Below, in pieces: positions 1-6,330 of a stretch of 8,338 bases of DNA. The stretch lies in assembly GCA_012797725.1 (NCBI GenBank), contig JAAZON010000027.1, positions 1 to 8,338 of the forward strand. The letters are read 5' to 3'. The stretch comes from SAR324 cluster bacterium (GTDB lineage: Bacteria > Bdellovibrionota > UBA2361 > JAAZON01). Position 1 is the first letter of the stretch; every line of letters starts with the position of its first letter. The notes beneath the pieces were generated by a model. It worked only from the letters and a program-made list of their open reading frames with translations. It had not been told where the DNA came from and did no database searches. The position numbers and the translations under genes were made by a program.

Positions 1-46
1 TGGCCGTACGGTCGGCGCCGGAGTTGTAAGTTCGATTATCGAATAA
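1..46 (+). CDS. tuf: Elongation factor Tu, C-terminal end only (partial, cut by left edge)
   Basis: Reading from base 2 gives GRTVGAGVVSSIIE and then TAA at 44-46. GRTVGAGVV is the near-invariant C-terminal strand of EF-Tu domain 3, and base 1 is the last base of the preceding codon. EF-Tu is the GTPase that carries aminoacyl-tRNA to the ribosomal A site. Only about 14 of its roughly 395 residues are in the window. The position fits, because tuf commonly closes the str operon (rpsL-rpsG-fusA-tuf) directly upstream of rpsJ. The gap to rpsJ is only 21 bp, so co-transcription is likely. The first 30 bases are visibly richer in GC than the genes that follow. The identification rests on a short but very characteristic motif plus position. 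Confidence 0.9.
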   Translation, partial: GRTVGAGVVSSIIE

Positions 47-67
47 ATATGACAGTACGAGGATGAA

Positions 68-376
68 ATGCCAACTCAAAAGATAAGAATTCGCTTAAAA
101 GCTTACGATCACAAGCTTCTTGATGTTTCTGTAGGGGAAATAGTAGATACTGCAAAAAGAACTGGTGCTCGCATAGCAGGCCCAATTCCTCTACCTACTG
201 TTATCAATAAGTATTGTGTTCTCCGTGGACCTCATGTAGACAAGAAATCCAGAGATCAGTATGAAATACGTTCACATAAGAGGCTGATTGACATACTGGA
301 TCCCACTCAACAAACTGTGGATGCTTTAATGAAGCTAGATCTTTCTGCTGGTGTAGATGTAGAGATTAAGCTCTAA
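68..376 (+). CDS. rpsJ: 30S ribosomal protein S10 (uS10, NusE)
   Basis: S10 sits in the 30S head. In bacteria it also acts as NusE, pairing with NusB in transcription antitermination and bridging to NusG. The 102-residue length is typical. Residues 5-15 ([11 protein letters not shown]) form the first strand and helix start. Residues 38-60 hold the long loop that reaches into the head, with PIPLP and RGPHVDKK. His56, Val57 and Asp58 near the loop tip are the usual residues, and Val57 is the position where tetracycline-linked S10 substitutions are known in other species. The C-terminus ([10 protein letters not shown]) is canonical. The ATG is preceded by GAGGATGA at 59-66. The first gene of the S10 cluster, it lies 21 bp after tuf and 42 bp before rplC. 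Confidence 0.98.
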   Translation: MPTQKIRIRLKAYDHKLLDVSVGEIVDTAKRTGARIAGPIPLPTVINKYCVLRGPHVDKKSRDQYEIRSHKRLIDILDPTQQTVDALMKLDLSAGVDVEIKL

Positions 377-418
377 ATTACAATCGAAATAGATCAAATA
401 CGAACAGGAATATTAGTC

Positions 419-1048
419 ATGAAGAAGGGCTTACTCGGAAAAAAACTTGGGATGACTCAGATATTTACCGAAGATGGGCGTAGGATTCCGGTTACCGTTG
501 TGAAAGCCGGACCGTGCGTTGTACTGAGCAAAAGGTGTTTAGAAAAAGATGGTTATAACGCAGTACAGTTAGGGTTTGAAGAAGCTGACACCGCGAGGAT
601 GCCTAGATCCAGAATTGGTCACTGTCGGCAGGCTGGAAAAGGCGTAATGAAACATGTTCGTGAGTTCCGAATCGATGACTGTAGTGCATTTACTGTAGGA
701 GATGTACTGTCGGCTCAAATATTCGCTGCAGGTGAATTTATAGATGTTACTGGTGTAAGCATAGGAAAAGGTTATCAAGGTGTCATTAAACGATGGAATT
801 TTCAGGGCGGTCGGTCTTCTCATGGTTCACGTTTTCATAGAGCTCCAGGTTCCATTGGCTGTTCAGCCACTCCCTCGCGAGTATTAAAAAACAAAAAAAT
901 GCCCGGTCAGATGGGAAATTCGAGAGTAACAGTTCAGCGCCTTCAGATAATCCGTGTAGATGAGGTTGAAAACATAATCCTCGTAAAGGGTGCTCTGCCA
1001 GGAGCAACTAACGGACTGGTAATATTGAAGGATAGCGTTAAAAGCTAG
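419..1048 (+). CDS. rplC: 50S ribosomal protein L3 (uL3)
   Basis: L3 binds near the 3' end of 23S rRNA and helps start 50S assembly. Its long extension reaches the peptidyl-transferase centre. The 209 residues match the bacterial family. Visible motifs are the N-terminal [13 protein letters not shown] (4-16), [20 protein letters not shown] (109-128), the extension with [14 protein letters not shown] (134-147), and [11 protein letters not shown] (157-167). Residue 150 is Ala in GCSATP, aligned with E. coli Gln150, the residue methylated by PrmB. That modification therefore cannot occur at this position here, which is common outside gammaproteobacteria. Start ATG has AGGA at 406-409 with 9 bp spacing. 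The upstream gap of 42 bp is the longest in the window and shows no recognisable structure. Confidence 0.98.
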   Translation: MKKGLLGKKLGMTQIFTEDGRRIPVTVVKAGPCVVLSKRCLEKDGYNAVQLGFEEADTARMPRSRIGHCRQAGKGVMKHVREFRIDDCSAFTVGDVLSAQIFAAGEFIDVTGVSIGKGYQGVIKRWNFQGGRSSHGSRFHRAPGSIGCSATPSRVLKNKKMPGQMGNSRVTVQRLQIIRVDEVENIILVKGALPGATNGLVILKDSVKS

Positions 1049-1074
1049 GTATACTAGAGTTACCGGAGAAATTC

Positions 1075-1698
1075 ATGGCTACGATAGATGTTTTTGATTT
1101 AAATAAGAATAAGATTGAATCTATAGATTTGTCGAGTGAAGTTTTTGCTGCTGAGATAAAAGAGCATCTTGTTCATGAAGCTATAAGAATGCAGCAAATG
1201 AACAAGCGCTCAGGAACTGTGTCGGTAAAAAATCGATCAGAAGTTTCCGGCAGCGGGAAAAAACCATTCAAGCAGAAAGGGACAGGTCAGGCGCGACAGG
1301 GGTGTTCACGAGCACCTCAGTATCCAGGGGGTGGAGTTGTTTTTGGTCCCCAACCGAAGGTTTATAACCTTTCGATGAACAAAAAAGCATACAAATCTGC
1401 AATGAGATCTGCTCTAACGTCCCTAAAGAATGAAAACAGAATAACCATAGTAAACAAATTAGAATTAAATACTATTTCTACAAAAAATGTTGTTAAATTC
1501 TTGAATACATTTGCTTTCACCAAGACATTAATTGTGTGCGATAATAAAAATAAAGAATTTCTATTGTCCGCTCGTAATGTAAAAAACGTAAAAGTTGTTA
1601 TGAGCGATAATCTAAATGTGTATGACTTGGTTAATTTTAAAAATATAGTTTTCAGCCAGGCTGCTGTAAAACAAATTGAAGGAGTATTACAACCATGA
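1075..1698 (+). CDS. rplD: 50S ribosomal protein L4 (uL4)
   Basis: L4 has a globular domain on the 50S surface and an extended loop forming part of the peptide-tunnel constriction, near macrolide sites. The product has 207 residues, the normal length. The loop spans about 52-98, with [18 protein letters not shown] and [14 protein letters not shown]. The loop tip reads PQYPGGG where many bacteria have a W/F-R-GGG form. I recall the same wording in Geobacter-type L4, so I treat it as a lineage form rather than resistance. The C-terminal half (about 125-207) is lysine- and asparagine-rich and the least conserved part. In E. coli L4 represses its own operon through the S10 leader. No room for such a leader exists upstream of rpsJ here. 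The SD GGAG (1065-1068) supports the ATG. The stop overlaps the rplW start. Confidence 0.97.
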   Translation: MATIDVFDLNKNKIESIDLSSEVFAAEIKEHLVHEAIRMQQMNKRSGTVSVKNRSEVSGSGKKPFKQKGTGQARQGCSRAPQYPGGGVVFGPQPKVYNLSMNKKAYKSAMRSALTSLKNENRITIVNKLELNTISTKNVVKFLNTFAFTKTLIVCDNKNKEFLLSARNVKNVKVVMSDNLNVYDLVNFKNIVFSQAAVKQIEGVLQP

Positions 1699-1979
1699 AT
1701 ATTTATGATGTGATACAGAAGCCGTTGATTACTGAAAAGACATCATTTGAAAGAGAAAATAGAAATATATTGGCGTTTCAAGTACATAATGATGCTAATA
1801 AGCTAGAAATCAAGAAAGCAGTTGAAAGTCTTTTTAAGGTTGATGTGACAGAAGTTAGAACGCTTATGGTCGCTGGTAAGATGAAAAGGTTTGGTAAGAA
1901 AATTGGAAAGCGATCTAACTGGAAAAAGGCCTATGTTACACTGAAACCTGGCAGCAGTGTTGACTTCTTTGAAGTGTAA
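1695..1979 (+). CDS. rplW: 50S ribosomal protein L23 (uL23)
   Basis: L23 surrounds the exit of the polypeptide tunnel and is the docking site for trigger factor and signal recognition particle. The protein has 94 residues. Visible family marks are [12 protein letters not shown] (6-17), with Glu14 aligned to E. coli Glu18, the trigger-factor contact. Others are [18 protein letters not shown] (34-51), the basic loop [19 protein letters not shown] (61-79) and YVTLKPG (80-86). The start ATG overlaps the rplD stop in the arrangement ATGA (1695-1698), which suggests translational coupling. Its Shine-Dalgarno AAGGAG (1679-1684) lies inside the last codons of rplD. A second in-frame TAA follows the stop two codons later (1983-1985). 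Confidence 0.97.
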   Translation: MNIYDVIQKPLITEKTSFERENRNILAFQVHNDANKLEIKKAVESLFKVDVTEVRTLMVAGKMKRFGKKIGKRSNWKKAYVTLKPGSSVDFFEV

Positions 1980-1985
1980 AATTAA

Positions 1986-2005
1986 ATGATGGGGTTGAAA
2001 TAATG
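1986..2005 (+). promoter_or_regulatory. rplB translation start region with weak ribosome site
   Basis: Unlike most genes here, rplB lacks a GGAGG-type site. The best match is GGGG at 1991-1994, which can pair with the 16S tail only partly through a G-U wobble. The same bases contain a five-codon frame (ATG ATG GGG TTG AAA, stop TAA at 2001-2003) that overlaps the rplB ATG by one base as TAATG. It has no ribosome site of its own, so translation of it is unproven. Coupling from rplW, or from this mini-frame, could help initiation at rplB. Confidence 0.4.
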
Positions 2006-2827
2006 GCAATCAAAACGTATAAACCAACTTCTGCAGGCAGAAGACAGCAGAGCTGCTCGTCATTTCAGGAAATTACAACATCAAAACCCGAAAAGTCTCT
2101 ACTGGTATGTCTCAAAAAAACTGGAGGCAGAAACAGCTCCGGGAGGATTACATCTAGACATATTGGGGGCGGACACAAAAGAAAATATAGAATTATTGAT
2201 TTCTTACGCGATAAACGGGATATAGAAGCGCGAGTTGCTTCAATTGAATATGACCCAAATAGAAGTGCGAGAATCGCATTGCTGATATATGAAGACGGTG
2301 AAAAAAGATATATTTTGGCTCCAGATGGTATAAAAGTAGGGAATACGGTTCTCGCAAGCGAAAACGCTGATATTAGACCCGGCAATGCCTTACCATTGAA
2401 GGCAATTCCGTTAGGAACCATTATTCATAATATTGAACTGAAGATTGGAAAGGGAGCTCAGCTAGCGCGTAGTGCAGGAACGTATGCACAGCTCATGTCT
2501 AAGGAAGGCAAGTATTCGCAAGTTAAACTTCCTTCTGGTGAAGTTAGAATGATACTATTAGATTGCTTTGCAACTATTGGGCAGGTAGGAAATCTGGATC
2601 ACGAAAATGTATCGTTAGGAAAAGCAGTGCGCTCACGATGGCTTGGAAAGAAACCTAAAGTCCGAGGGGTAGCGATGAACCCTGTTGATCATCCCCATGG
2701 AGGGGGTGAGGTAAGAACATCCGGAGGAAGGCATCCAGTAACCCCATGGGGTATTCCTACAAAAGGTTATAAAACTAGAACAAACAAAACTTCATCAAAG
2801 TTTATAATTAAATCTAGAAAGCAGTAA
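2003..2827 (+). CDS. rplB: 50S ribosomal protein L2 (uL2)
   Basis: L2 is a core 50S protein needed for subunit association and for the integrity of the peptidyl-transferase region. The 274-residue product has the family pattern: the N-terminal [14 protein letters not shown] (1-14), [14 protein letters not shown] (47-60), the OB-fold and SH3-like core (about 60-195), and the C-terminal [12 protein letters not shown] (225-236). His230 aligns with E. coli His229, the residue linked to peptidyl-transferase function. The tail [20 protein letters not shown] is canonical. No loss or frameshift is seen. The start is fixed by the MAIKTYKP motif even though the ribosome site is weak. It lies 23 bp after rplW and 20 bp before rpsS. 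Confidence 0.98.
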   Translation: MAIKTYKPTSAGRRQQSCSSFQEITTSKPEKSLLVCLKKTGGRNSSGRITSRHIGGGHKRKYRIIDFLRDKRDIEARVASIEYDPNRSARIALLIYEDGEKRYILAPDGIKVGNTVLASENADIRPGNALPLKAIPLGTIIHNIELKIGKGAQLARSAGTYAQLMSKEGKYSQVKLPSGEVRMILLDCFATIGQVGNLDHENVSLGKAVRSRWLGKKPKVRGVAMNPVDHPHGGGEVRTSGGRHPVTPWGIPTKGYKTRTNKTSSKFIIKSRKQ

Positions 2828-2847
2828 AAAATAAAAAGGAATACAAT

Positions 2848-3129
2848 ATGGCACGATCAATCAAAAAAGGACCATTTGTTGATGAGCATTTATCTACAAA
2901 AGTGCAAAAAGAAGGTCCTAATTCAAAAAAAATAATTAAAACATGGTCAAGGCGGTCTACTATTATACCCGAATTTATTGGGTGTACTTTTGCTGTGCAT
3001 AACGGAAAGAAATTCATTCCTGTATTCGTCACTGAAAATATGGTAGGCCATAAGCTTGGTGAGTTTGCACCTACAAGGACTTTCTACGGTCATGCAGCCG
3101 ATAAAAAAAGTAAGCTGAAAAAGAAGTAA
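2848..3129 (+). CDS. rpsS: 30S ribosomal protein S19 (uS19)
   Basis: S19 lies in the 30S head next to S13, near the A-site tRNA and the inter-subunit bridge. The 93-residue length is typical. The sequence opens [15 protein letters not shown] (1-15) and continues with [15 protein letters not shown] (31-45), the pattern that identifies the family. It then has [23 protein letters not shown] (51-73), including the conserved [12 protein letters not shown], and a lysine-rich tail. The SD is a modest AAGGA (2836-2840) in an A-rich spacer. It sits between rplB and rplV, as in nearly all bacteria. Confidence 0.98.
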   Translation: MARSIKKGPFVDEHLSTKVQKEGPNSKKIIKTWSRRSTIIPEFIGCTFAVHNGKKFIPVFVTENMVGHKLGEFAPTRTFYGHAADKKSKLKKK

Positions 3130-3147
3130 AAGATTAAGGAGCGATAC

Positions 3148-3483
3148 ATGGAAGCAAGTGCCAAGCTAAGTTTTGCCCGGTTGTCTCCAAGAAAAACGCG
3201 ACTTGTTGTGGATATGATTCGAGGCAGAGAAATTCAAGTGGCTTTGAATATATTAAAATACTCTCCTCAACCATCTGCTAAGGTAATCTCCAATTTGCTC
3301 AGGTCTGCTGTATCAAATGCAGAACAAAAAGGTGTTACGGATATTGATAGTCTTTTTGTAAAGACTATCTCTGTAAACCAAGGAACAGTTCTGAGAAGAT
3401 TTTTACCGAGAGCCATGGGTAGAGCGAGCAGGATTAGGAAGCCGACAAGTCATATCAGTGTGGTGTTGGCTGAAAAGAAATAA
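3148..3483 (+). CDS. rplV: 50S ribosomal protein L22 (uL22)
   Basis: L22 binds all domains of 23S rRNA, and its beta-hairpin lines the nascent-peptide tunnel opposite L4. The product has 111 residues, the usual size. Visible marks are LSPRKTRLVVDMIRG (12-26), the helix KVISNLLRSAVSNAEQ (45-60) and the hairpin GTVLRRFLPRAMGRASRIRK (79-98), ending in the typical TSHISVVLAEK. The hairpin is full length, with none of the deletions or insertions known from macrolide-resistant mutants. AAGGAG at 3136-3141 supports the ATG. Confidence 0.98.
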   Translation: MEASAKLSFARLSPRKTRLVVDMIRGREIQVALNILKYSPQPSAKVISNLLRSAVSNAEQKGVTDIDSLFVKTISVNQGTVLRRFLPRAMGRASRIRKPTSHISVVLAEKK

Positions 3484-3493
3484 GAATCAAGTT

Positions 3494-3501
3494 GGAGGTG
3501 A
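3494..3501 (+). promoter_or_regulatory. Strong Shine-Dalgarno site deciding the TTG start of rpsC
   Basis: GGAGGTGA is a full-length match to the anti-Shine-Dalgarno sequence. The core GGAGG (3494-3498) ends six bases before the TTG at 3505. No ATG or GTG near it is in frame with the S3 N-terminus, so this site fixes TTG as the start. Confidence 0.85.
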
Positions 3502-3504
3502 GGT

Positions 3505-4140
3505 TTGGGTCAGAAAGTAAATCCAATAGGTTTTAGGCTCGGTGTAATTAAAACATGGGAATCAAAGTGGTATGCCGAATCAGACTTCGCATCTCTTCTC
3601 CATGAAGATCTGAAGCTGCGTGATTTTCTAAAAAAACGCCTATATAATTCTGGTGTTTCTAAGATAGAGATAGAACGTGCAGCTAATAAGGCAAAGATTA
3701 ATATTTATACTGCGCGACCCGGACTGATTATAGGGAAGAAAGGTTCTGAAGTAGAAACGCTAAAGCGGGACCTTGCAAAACTAACAGATAAAGAAGTCTT
3801 TCTTAATATACAAGAAATCAGAAAACCTGAGCTTGATGCTCAACTTGTAGCAGAGAATGTTGCATTACAGCTTGAGCGACGAATTGCATTCAGACGTGCT
3901 ATGAAAAAAAGCGTCACGACTGCTTTAAAATTTGGAGCAAAAGGAATTCGCATAACCTGCTCTGGGAGACTTGGCGGTGCTGAAATGTCAAGAACTGAAT
4001 GGTATAGAGAAGGTCGTGTGCCTCTTCATACCCTTCGAGCAGATATAGATTATGGTTTTGCAGAGGCTAAAACAACATACGGAATAATTGGCGTAAAAGT
4101 CCTAATCTTTAAGGGCGAAGTACTGCCAGGGAAAAATTAG
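3505..4140 (+). CDS. rpsC: 30S ribosomal protein S3 (uS3), TTG start
   Basis: S3 forms part of the mRNA entry tunnel in the 30S head and, with S4 and S5, contributes to mRNA unwinding. The product has 211 residues, at the shorter end of the family. The N-terminus reads [13 protein letters not shown] once TTG is taken as the start, exactly the family pattern. The KH type II domain lies around 38-107, with the GXXG loop GKKG at 77-80 in [14 protein letters not shown]. The C-terminal domain holds RRAMKKSV (130-137), [20 protein letters not shown] (154-173) and [11 protein letters not shown] (174-184). The basic AFRRAMKK stretch corresponds to the entry-site helicase region of E. coli S3. The start codon is unusual but the SD is very strong. 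Confidence 0.98.
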   Translation: MGQKVNPIGFRLGVIKTWESKWYAESDFASLLHEDLKLRDFLKKRLYNSGVSKIEIERAANKAKINIYTARPGLIIGKKGSEVETLKRDLAKLTDKEVFLNIQEIRKPELDAQLVAENVALQLERRIAFRRAMKKSVTTALKFGAKGIRITCSGRLGGAEMSRTEWYREGRVPLHTLRADIDYGFAEAKTTYGIIGVKVLIFKGEVLPGKN

Positions 4141-4155
4141 CAGAGGAGCCATAAA

Positions 4156-4578
4156 ATGTTGATGCCGAAGAGAGTAAAACAGAGAAAGCAGATGAAAGGA
4201 AAAATGAAGGGCTCTCCACAACGTGGAGTTTCTTTAGCTTTTGGTGAATATGGATTACAGGCAACAGAATGTGGATGGATAGACTCGAAACAAATTGAAG
4301 CTGCTCGTATAGCTCTAACAAGGTATATAAAAAGAGGCGGCAAAACATGGATCCGCATATTTCCTGACAAGCCTCTCACTGCAAAACCAGCCGAAACACG
4401 AATGGGAAAAGGGAAAGGCTCTCCTGATTCATGGGTTTGCGTAATTAAGCCTGGACGAATTCTTTATGAGATGGAAGGAGTAAGCGAAGATATCGCACGC
4501 GAGGCATTTCGTCTTGCGGCATTTAAGCTTCCAATTTCAACAAAATTCGTCTCGAGGAAGGAAGATAATGAAAATTAA
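4156..4578 (+). CDS. rplP: 50S ribosomal protein L16 (uL16)
   Basis: L16 binds late in 50S assembly near the A-site tRNA elbow and the central protuberance. The product has 140 residues. It opens [19 protein letters not shown] (1-19), followed by [12 protein letters not shown] (29-40), [20 protein letters not shown] (46-65), [23 protein letters not shown] (66-88) and the C-terminal [12 protein letters not shown] (115-126). Arg82 in RMGKGKG aligns with E. coli Arg81, the residue hydroxylated by the RoxA/YcfD oxygenase. Whether that enzyme exists here cannot be seen. GAGGAG (4143-4148) precedes the ATG by 7 bases. The last 11 bases overlap rpmC. Confidence 0.98.
   Translation: MLMPKRVKQRKQMKGKMKGSPQRGVSLAFGEYGLQATECGWIDSKQIEAARIALTRYIKRGGKTWIRIFPDKPLTAKPAETRMGKGKGSPDSWVCVIKPGRILYEMEGVSEDIAREAFRLAAFKLPISTKFVSRKEDNEN
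4554..4562 (+). promoter_or_regulatory. Shine-Dalgarno site for rpmC, inside rplP
   Basis: GAGGAAGGA lies in the last codons of rplP, shortly before the ATG at 4568. It supports that ATG over the upstream in-frame TTG at 4514, which would add 18 residues ([10 protein letters not shown] and onward) with no likeness to L29. Confidence 0.75.
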
Positions 4579-4756
4579 AGATTTGCGTAATATGACGATT
4601 GAAGAAATTGATGCTAAAGAAAGAGAGTTAAAAAAAGAGCTTTTCAATATAAAGTTTCAACTGCACACTGGACGACTAGAGAATACAGCTAAGTTATCTG
4701 CCTTGCGAAAGAATATCGCACGAGCAAAGACTGTTTCTAAGGAAAAAAGAGCTTAA
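4568..4756 (+). CDS. rpmC: 50S ribosomal protein L29 (uL29)
   Basis: L29 is a small helical-hairpin protein beside L23 at the tunnel exit and forms part of the trigger-factor and SRP platform. From the ATG at 4568 the product has 62 residues, the usual length. It reads [14 protein letters not shown] at the start, then a charged helix with [20 protein letters not shown] (22-41) and the second helix with [15 protein letters not shown] (46-60). The LFNIKFQ-x-x-TG-x-L-x-N and IARAKT signatures identify it. The reading frame is open further upstream to a TTG at 4514, but that extension lies wholly within rplP and looks unrelated. The 11-bp overlap with rplP suggests coupled translation. Confidence 0.95.
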   Translation: MKIKDLRNMTIEEIDAKERELKKELFNIKFQLHTGRLENTAKLSALRKNIARAKTVSKEKRA

Positions 4757-4768
4757 GGTGAGGAGATT

Positions 4769-5026
4769 ATGAGCGTGCGCGGCATCAGGAAAACGCAGAT
4801 TGGTATCGTTGTTAGCGATAAAATGCAAAAAACGGTAGTCGTAAAGGTTTCGCATCTCGTGAAGCATTCTGAATATAACAAGTTTATAAAAAGAAGCGTT
4901 AAATATAAGGCGCATGATGAGTTAAATTCATGCAAAATAGGCGACAGAGTTCAGATAGTTGAAACAAGGCCGCAAAGTAAAGAGAAGCATTGGGCAGTAA
5001 AAAAGATACTTGACAGGACTATATAA
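4769..5026 (+). CDS. rpsQ: 30S ribosomal protein S17 (uS17)
   Basis: S17 is a primary 16S rRNA-binding protein with an OB fold, located in the lower body of the 30S subunit. The product has 85 residues. Clear family stretches are [16 protein letters not shown] (12-27), the H-x-x-Y-x-K region with [10 protein letters not shown] (42-51), and [18 protein letters not shown] (58-75). The long site AGGTGAGGAG (4756-4765) sits just before the ATG and overlaps the end of the rpmC stop codon. It is the last gene of the S10 operon in E. coli. Here the next gene follows after 15 bp, so no operon boundary is visible. Confidence 0.98.
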   Translation: MSVRGIRKTQIGIVVSDKMQKTVVVKVSHLVKHSEYNKFIKRSVKYKAHDELNSCKIGDRVQIVETRPQSKEKHWAVKKILDRTI

Positions 5027-5041
5027 GGCAGGAGTATTACA

Positions 5042-5410
5042 ATGATACAGATGCAATCATTACTTGATGTCGCTGATAATTCAGGAGCTAAGAAACTTTA
5101 CTGCATAAAGGTTTTAGGTGGTTCAAAGCGTAAATATGCAAGTATAGGGGATATAATTGTCGCCTCAGTAAAAGAGGCAATTCCCAATTCAAAGGTCAAG
5201 AAGGGTGATGTAGTAAAAGTTGTAATTGTGAGGACAGCTAAAGAAATTGGACGCCCTGACGGATCGTACATAAGATTTGATGACAACTCAGGAGTTGTTA
5301 TTAACAATCAAAAGGAACCTGTAGGTACTAGAATATTCGGTCATGTAGCGAGAGAGCTGAGAGCAAAAAAGTTTATGAAAATAATATCTCTTGCGCCAGA
5401 AGTACTTTAA
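5042..5410 (+). CDS. rplN: 50S ribosomal protein L14 (uL14)
   Basis: L14 lies on the 50S interface, forms an inter-subunit bridge with 16S rRNA, and is the docking surface for the silencing factor RsfS. The product has 122 residues, the invariant family length. It shows [17 protein letters not shown] (1-17), the [14 protein letters not shown] segment (24-37), [23 protein letters not shown] (53-75), and [23 protein letters not shown] (78-100), ending in SLAPEVL. CAGGAG (5029-5034) precedes the ATG. In E. coli this gene opens the spc operon with its own promoter; only 15 bp separate it from rpsQ here, so a promoter would have to lie inside rpsQ, and I see no convincing one. Confidence 0.98.
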   Translation: MIQMQSLLDVADNSGAKKLYCIKVLGGSKRKYASIGDIIVASVKEAIPNSKVKKGDVVKVVIVRTAKEIGRPDGSYIRFDDNSGVVINNQKEPVGTRIFGHVARELRAKKFMKIISLAPEVL

Positions 5411-5417
5411 ATTTATC

Positions 5418-5422
5418 GGGAG
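5418..5422 (+). promoter_or_regulatory. Ribosome-binding site used to choose the rplX start
   Basis: GGGAG lies 10 bases before the ATG at 5433, slightly far but usable. The next in-frame ATG at 5448 would be 25 bases away, which is too far. The TTG at 5391 lies inside rplN with no site of its own. This favours 5433. Confidence 0.55.
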
Positions 5423-5432
5423 TTATTATAAT

Positions 5433-5759
5433 ATGCTTGATAATAAAATGAAAATAAAGAAGGGCGACACTGTAATGGTGATCACCGGGAAAGACAGTAA
5501 AAAAACCGGAAAAGTACTCCGTATATTCACAAAAAAAGATAAAATTGTTATTGAAGGACTGAACATTATCAAGAAACACAATCGATCACGTGGTAACCAG
5601 CCCGGGGGGATTGAGGAAAAAGAGGCTCCAATTCACATTTCTAACGTCATGATGTTCTGTGCTAAATGTAATAAGCCTGTGAGAATCAAAAAACAAGTAT
5701 TAGAAAATAGTGAAAAGATAAGAACATGCTCTAAATGCGGCGAAGCATTTGACAAATAG
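5433..5759 (+). CDS. rplX: 50S ribosomal protein L24 (uL24), with two CxxC pairs
   Basis: L24 is one of the two assembly-initiating 50S proteins, and its KOW domain binds the 5' end of 23S rRNA near the tunnel exit. From the ATG at 5433 the product has 108 residues. The KOW motif covers about 7-34 ([20 protein letters not shown]), followed by [11 protein letters not shown] (41-51) and [16 protein letters not shown] (58-73). Cys76 and Cys79 (CAKC) pair with Cys99 and Cys102 (CSKC), a zinc-ribbon arrangement known in many bacterial L24 proteins and lost in others. The exact start is uncertain: an ATG at 5448 would give MKIKKGD, closer to the family N-terminus, but it is badly placed for the ribosome site. 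Confidence 0.95.
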   Translation: MLDNKMKIKKGDTVMVITGKDSKKTGKVLRIFTKKDKIVIEGLNIIKKHNRSRGNQPGGIEEKEAPIHISNVMMFCAKCNKPVRIKKQVLENSEKIRTCSKCGEAFDK

Positions 5760-5762
5760 TTT

Positions 5763-5768
5763 GGAGGA
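5763..5768 (+). promoter_or_regulatory. Shine-Dalgarno site deciding the rplE start
   Basis: GGAGGA ends four bases before ATG 5773, giving the family N-terminus MSRLKEQYK. An in-frame TTG at 5749 would overlap rplX and add eight unrelated residues, so it is not preferred. Confidence 0.8.
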
Positions 5769-5772
5769 TTGT

Positions 5773-6312
5773 ATGTCGAGGCTTAAGGAACAGTATAAGA
5801 ATGAGATTATACCAAACCTTATAAAAGAGTTTGGGTATAAGAATATAATGCAAGTACCTCGTCTTGAAAAAATCGTTGTCAACATGGGGCTTGGTGAAGC
5901 AATTCAAAATGTTAAGATTCTTGATTCTGCTGCTGAGGAGTTAGAGGTTATTACAGGCCAAAAATCTGTCATTACAAAAGCTAAAAAGTCTATAGCTTCT
6001 TTTAAGCTTCGACAAGGGATGCCTATTGGTTGTATGGTTACGTTGAGAAGAGAAAAAATGTATGAATTTCTCGACCGTCTTATGAATATTGCCCTTCCGC
6101 GAGTAAGGGATTTCAAAGGTGTTTCTAGTAAAGGTTTTGATGGAAGAGGGAATTATTCTATCGGAATAAAGGAACAATTGATATTTCCAGAAATAAATTA
6201 CGATAAGGTTGAGAAAGTGAAAGGCCTTAATGTATCAATTGTTACTTCTGCTGCGACGGATGAAGAAGGGCGAGCCCTTTTAAAAGGCTTCGGCATGCCT
6301 TTCAGGAACTAA
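5773..6312 (+). CDS. rplE: 50S ribosomal protein L5 (uL5)
   Basis: L5 binds 5S rRNA in the central protuberance and contacts P-site tRNA and S13 across the subunit interface. The product has 179 residues, the standard length. Motifs are [21 protein letters not shown] (23-43), [28 protein letters not shown] (53-80), [23 protein letters not shown] (81-103), [12 protein letters not shown] (107-118), [20 protein letters not shown] (122-141) and the tail [14 protein letters not shown]. The wording of the central block resembles Desulfobacterota L5. In E. coli, S8 represses the spc operon by binding mRNA near the rplE start. I could not confirm an S8-site mimic here by eye. Confidence 0.98.
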   Translation: MSRLKEQYKNEIIPNLIKEFGYKNIMQVPRLEKIVVNMGLGEAIQNVKILDSAAEELEVITGQKSVITKAKKSIASFKLRQGMPIGCMVTLRREKMYEFLDRLMNIALPRVRDFKGVSSKGFDGRGNYSIGIKEQLIFPEINYDKVEKVKGLNVSIVTSAATDEEGRALLKGFGMPFRN

Positions 6313-6330
6313 TTAGTTTGGAGGAGATCA

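Noticed and set aside
377..418. Possible leader, promoter or terminator in the longest spacer (42 bp, rpsJ-rplC)
   Set aside because: No hairpin followed by T-run and no convincing -35/-10 pair was visible; it contains only AT-rich sequence and the rplC ribosome site.
569..1007. Two minus-strand open frames within rplC
   Set aside because: They overlap each other and a certain gene in antisense and have no protein family features.
2065..2421. 118-codon open frame on the minus strand within rplB
   Set aside because: It is fully antisense to conserved L2 codons, with no recognisable product.
4109..4379. Cysteine- and hydrophobic-rich minus-strand frames over the rpsC-rplP junction
   Set aside because: The hydrophobicity comes from reading lysine-rich sense codons backwards; there is no independent support.
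4514..4567. Longer L29 with an 18-residue N-terminal extension from TTG 4514
   Set aside because: The extension overlaps rplP, is unrelated to the family, and a good ribosome site serves ATG 4568.
5010..5041. Separate spc-operon start between rpsQ and rplN
   Set aside because: The gap is 15 bp and the end of rpsQ shows no clear promoter or terminator.
5391..5432. Longer L24 starting at TTG 5391 inside rplN
   Set aside because: It has no suitable ribosome site and the extra 14 residues do not match the L24 family.
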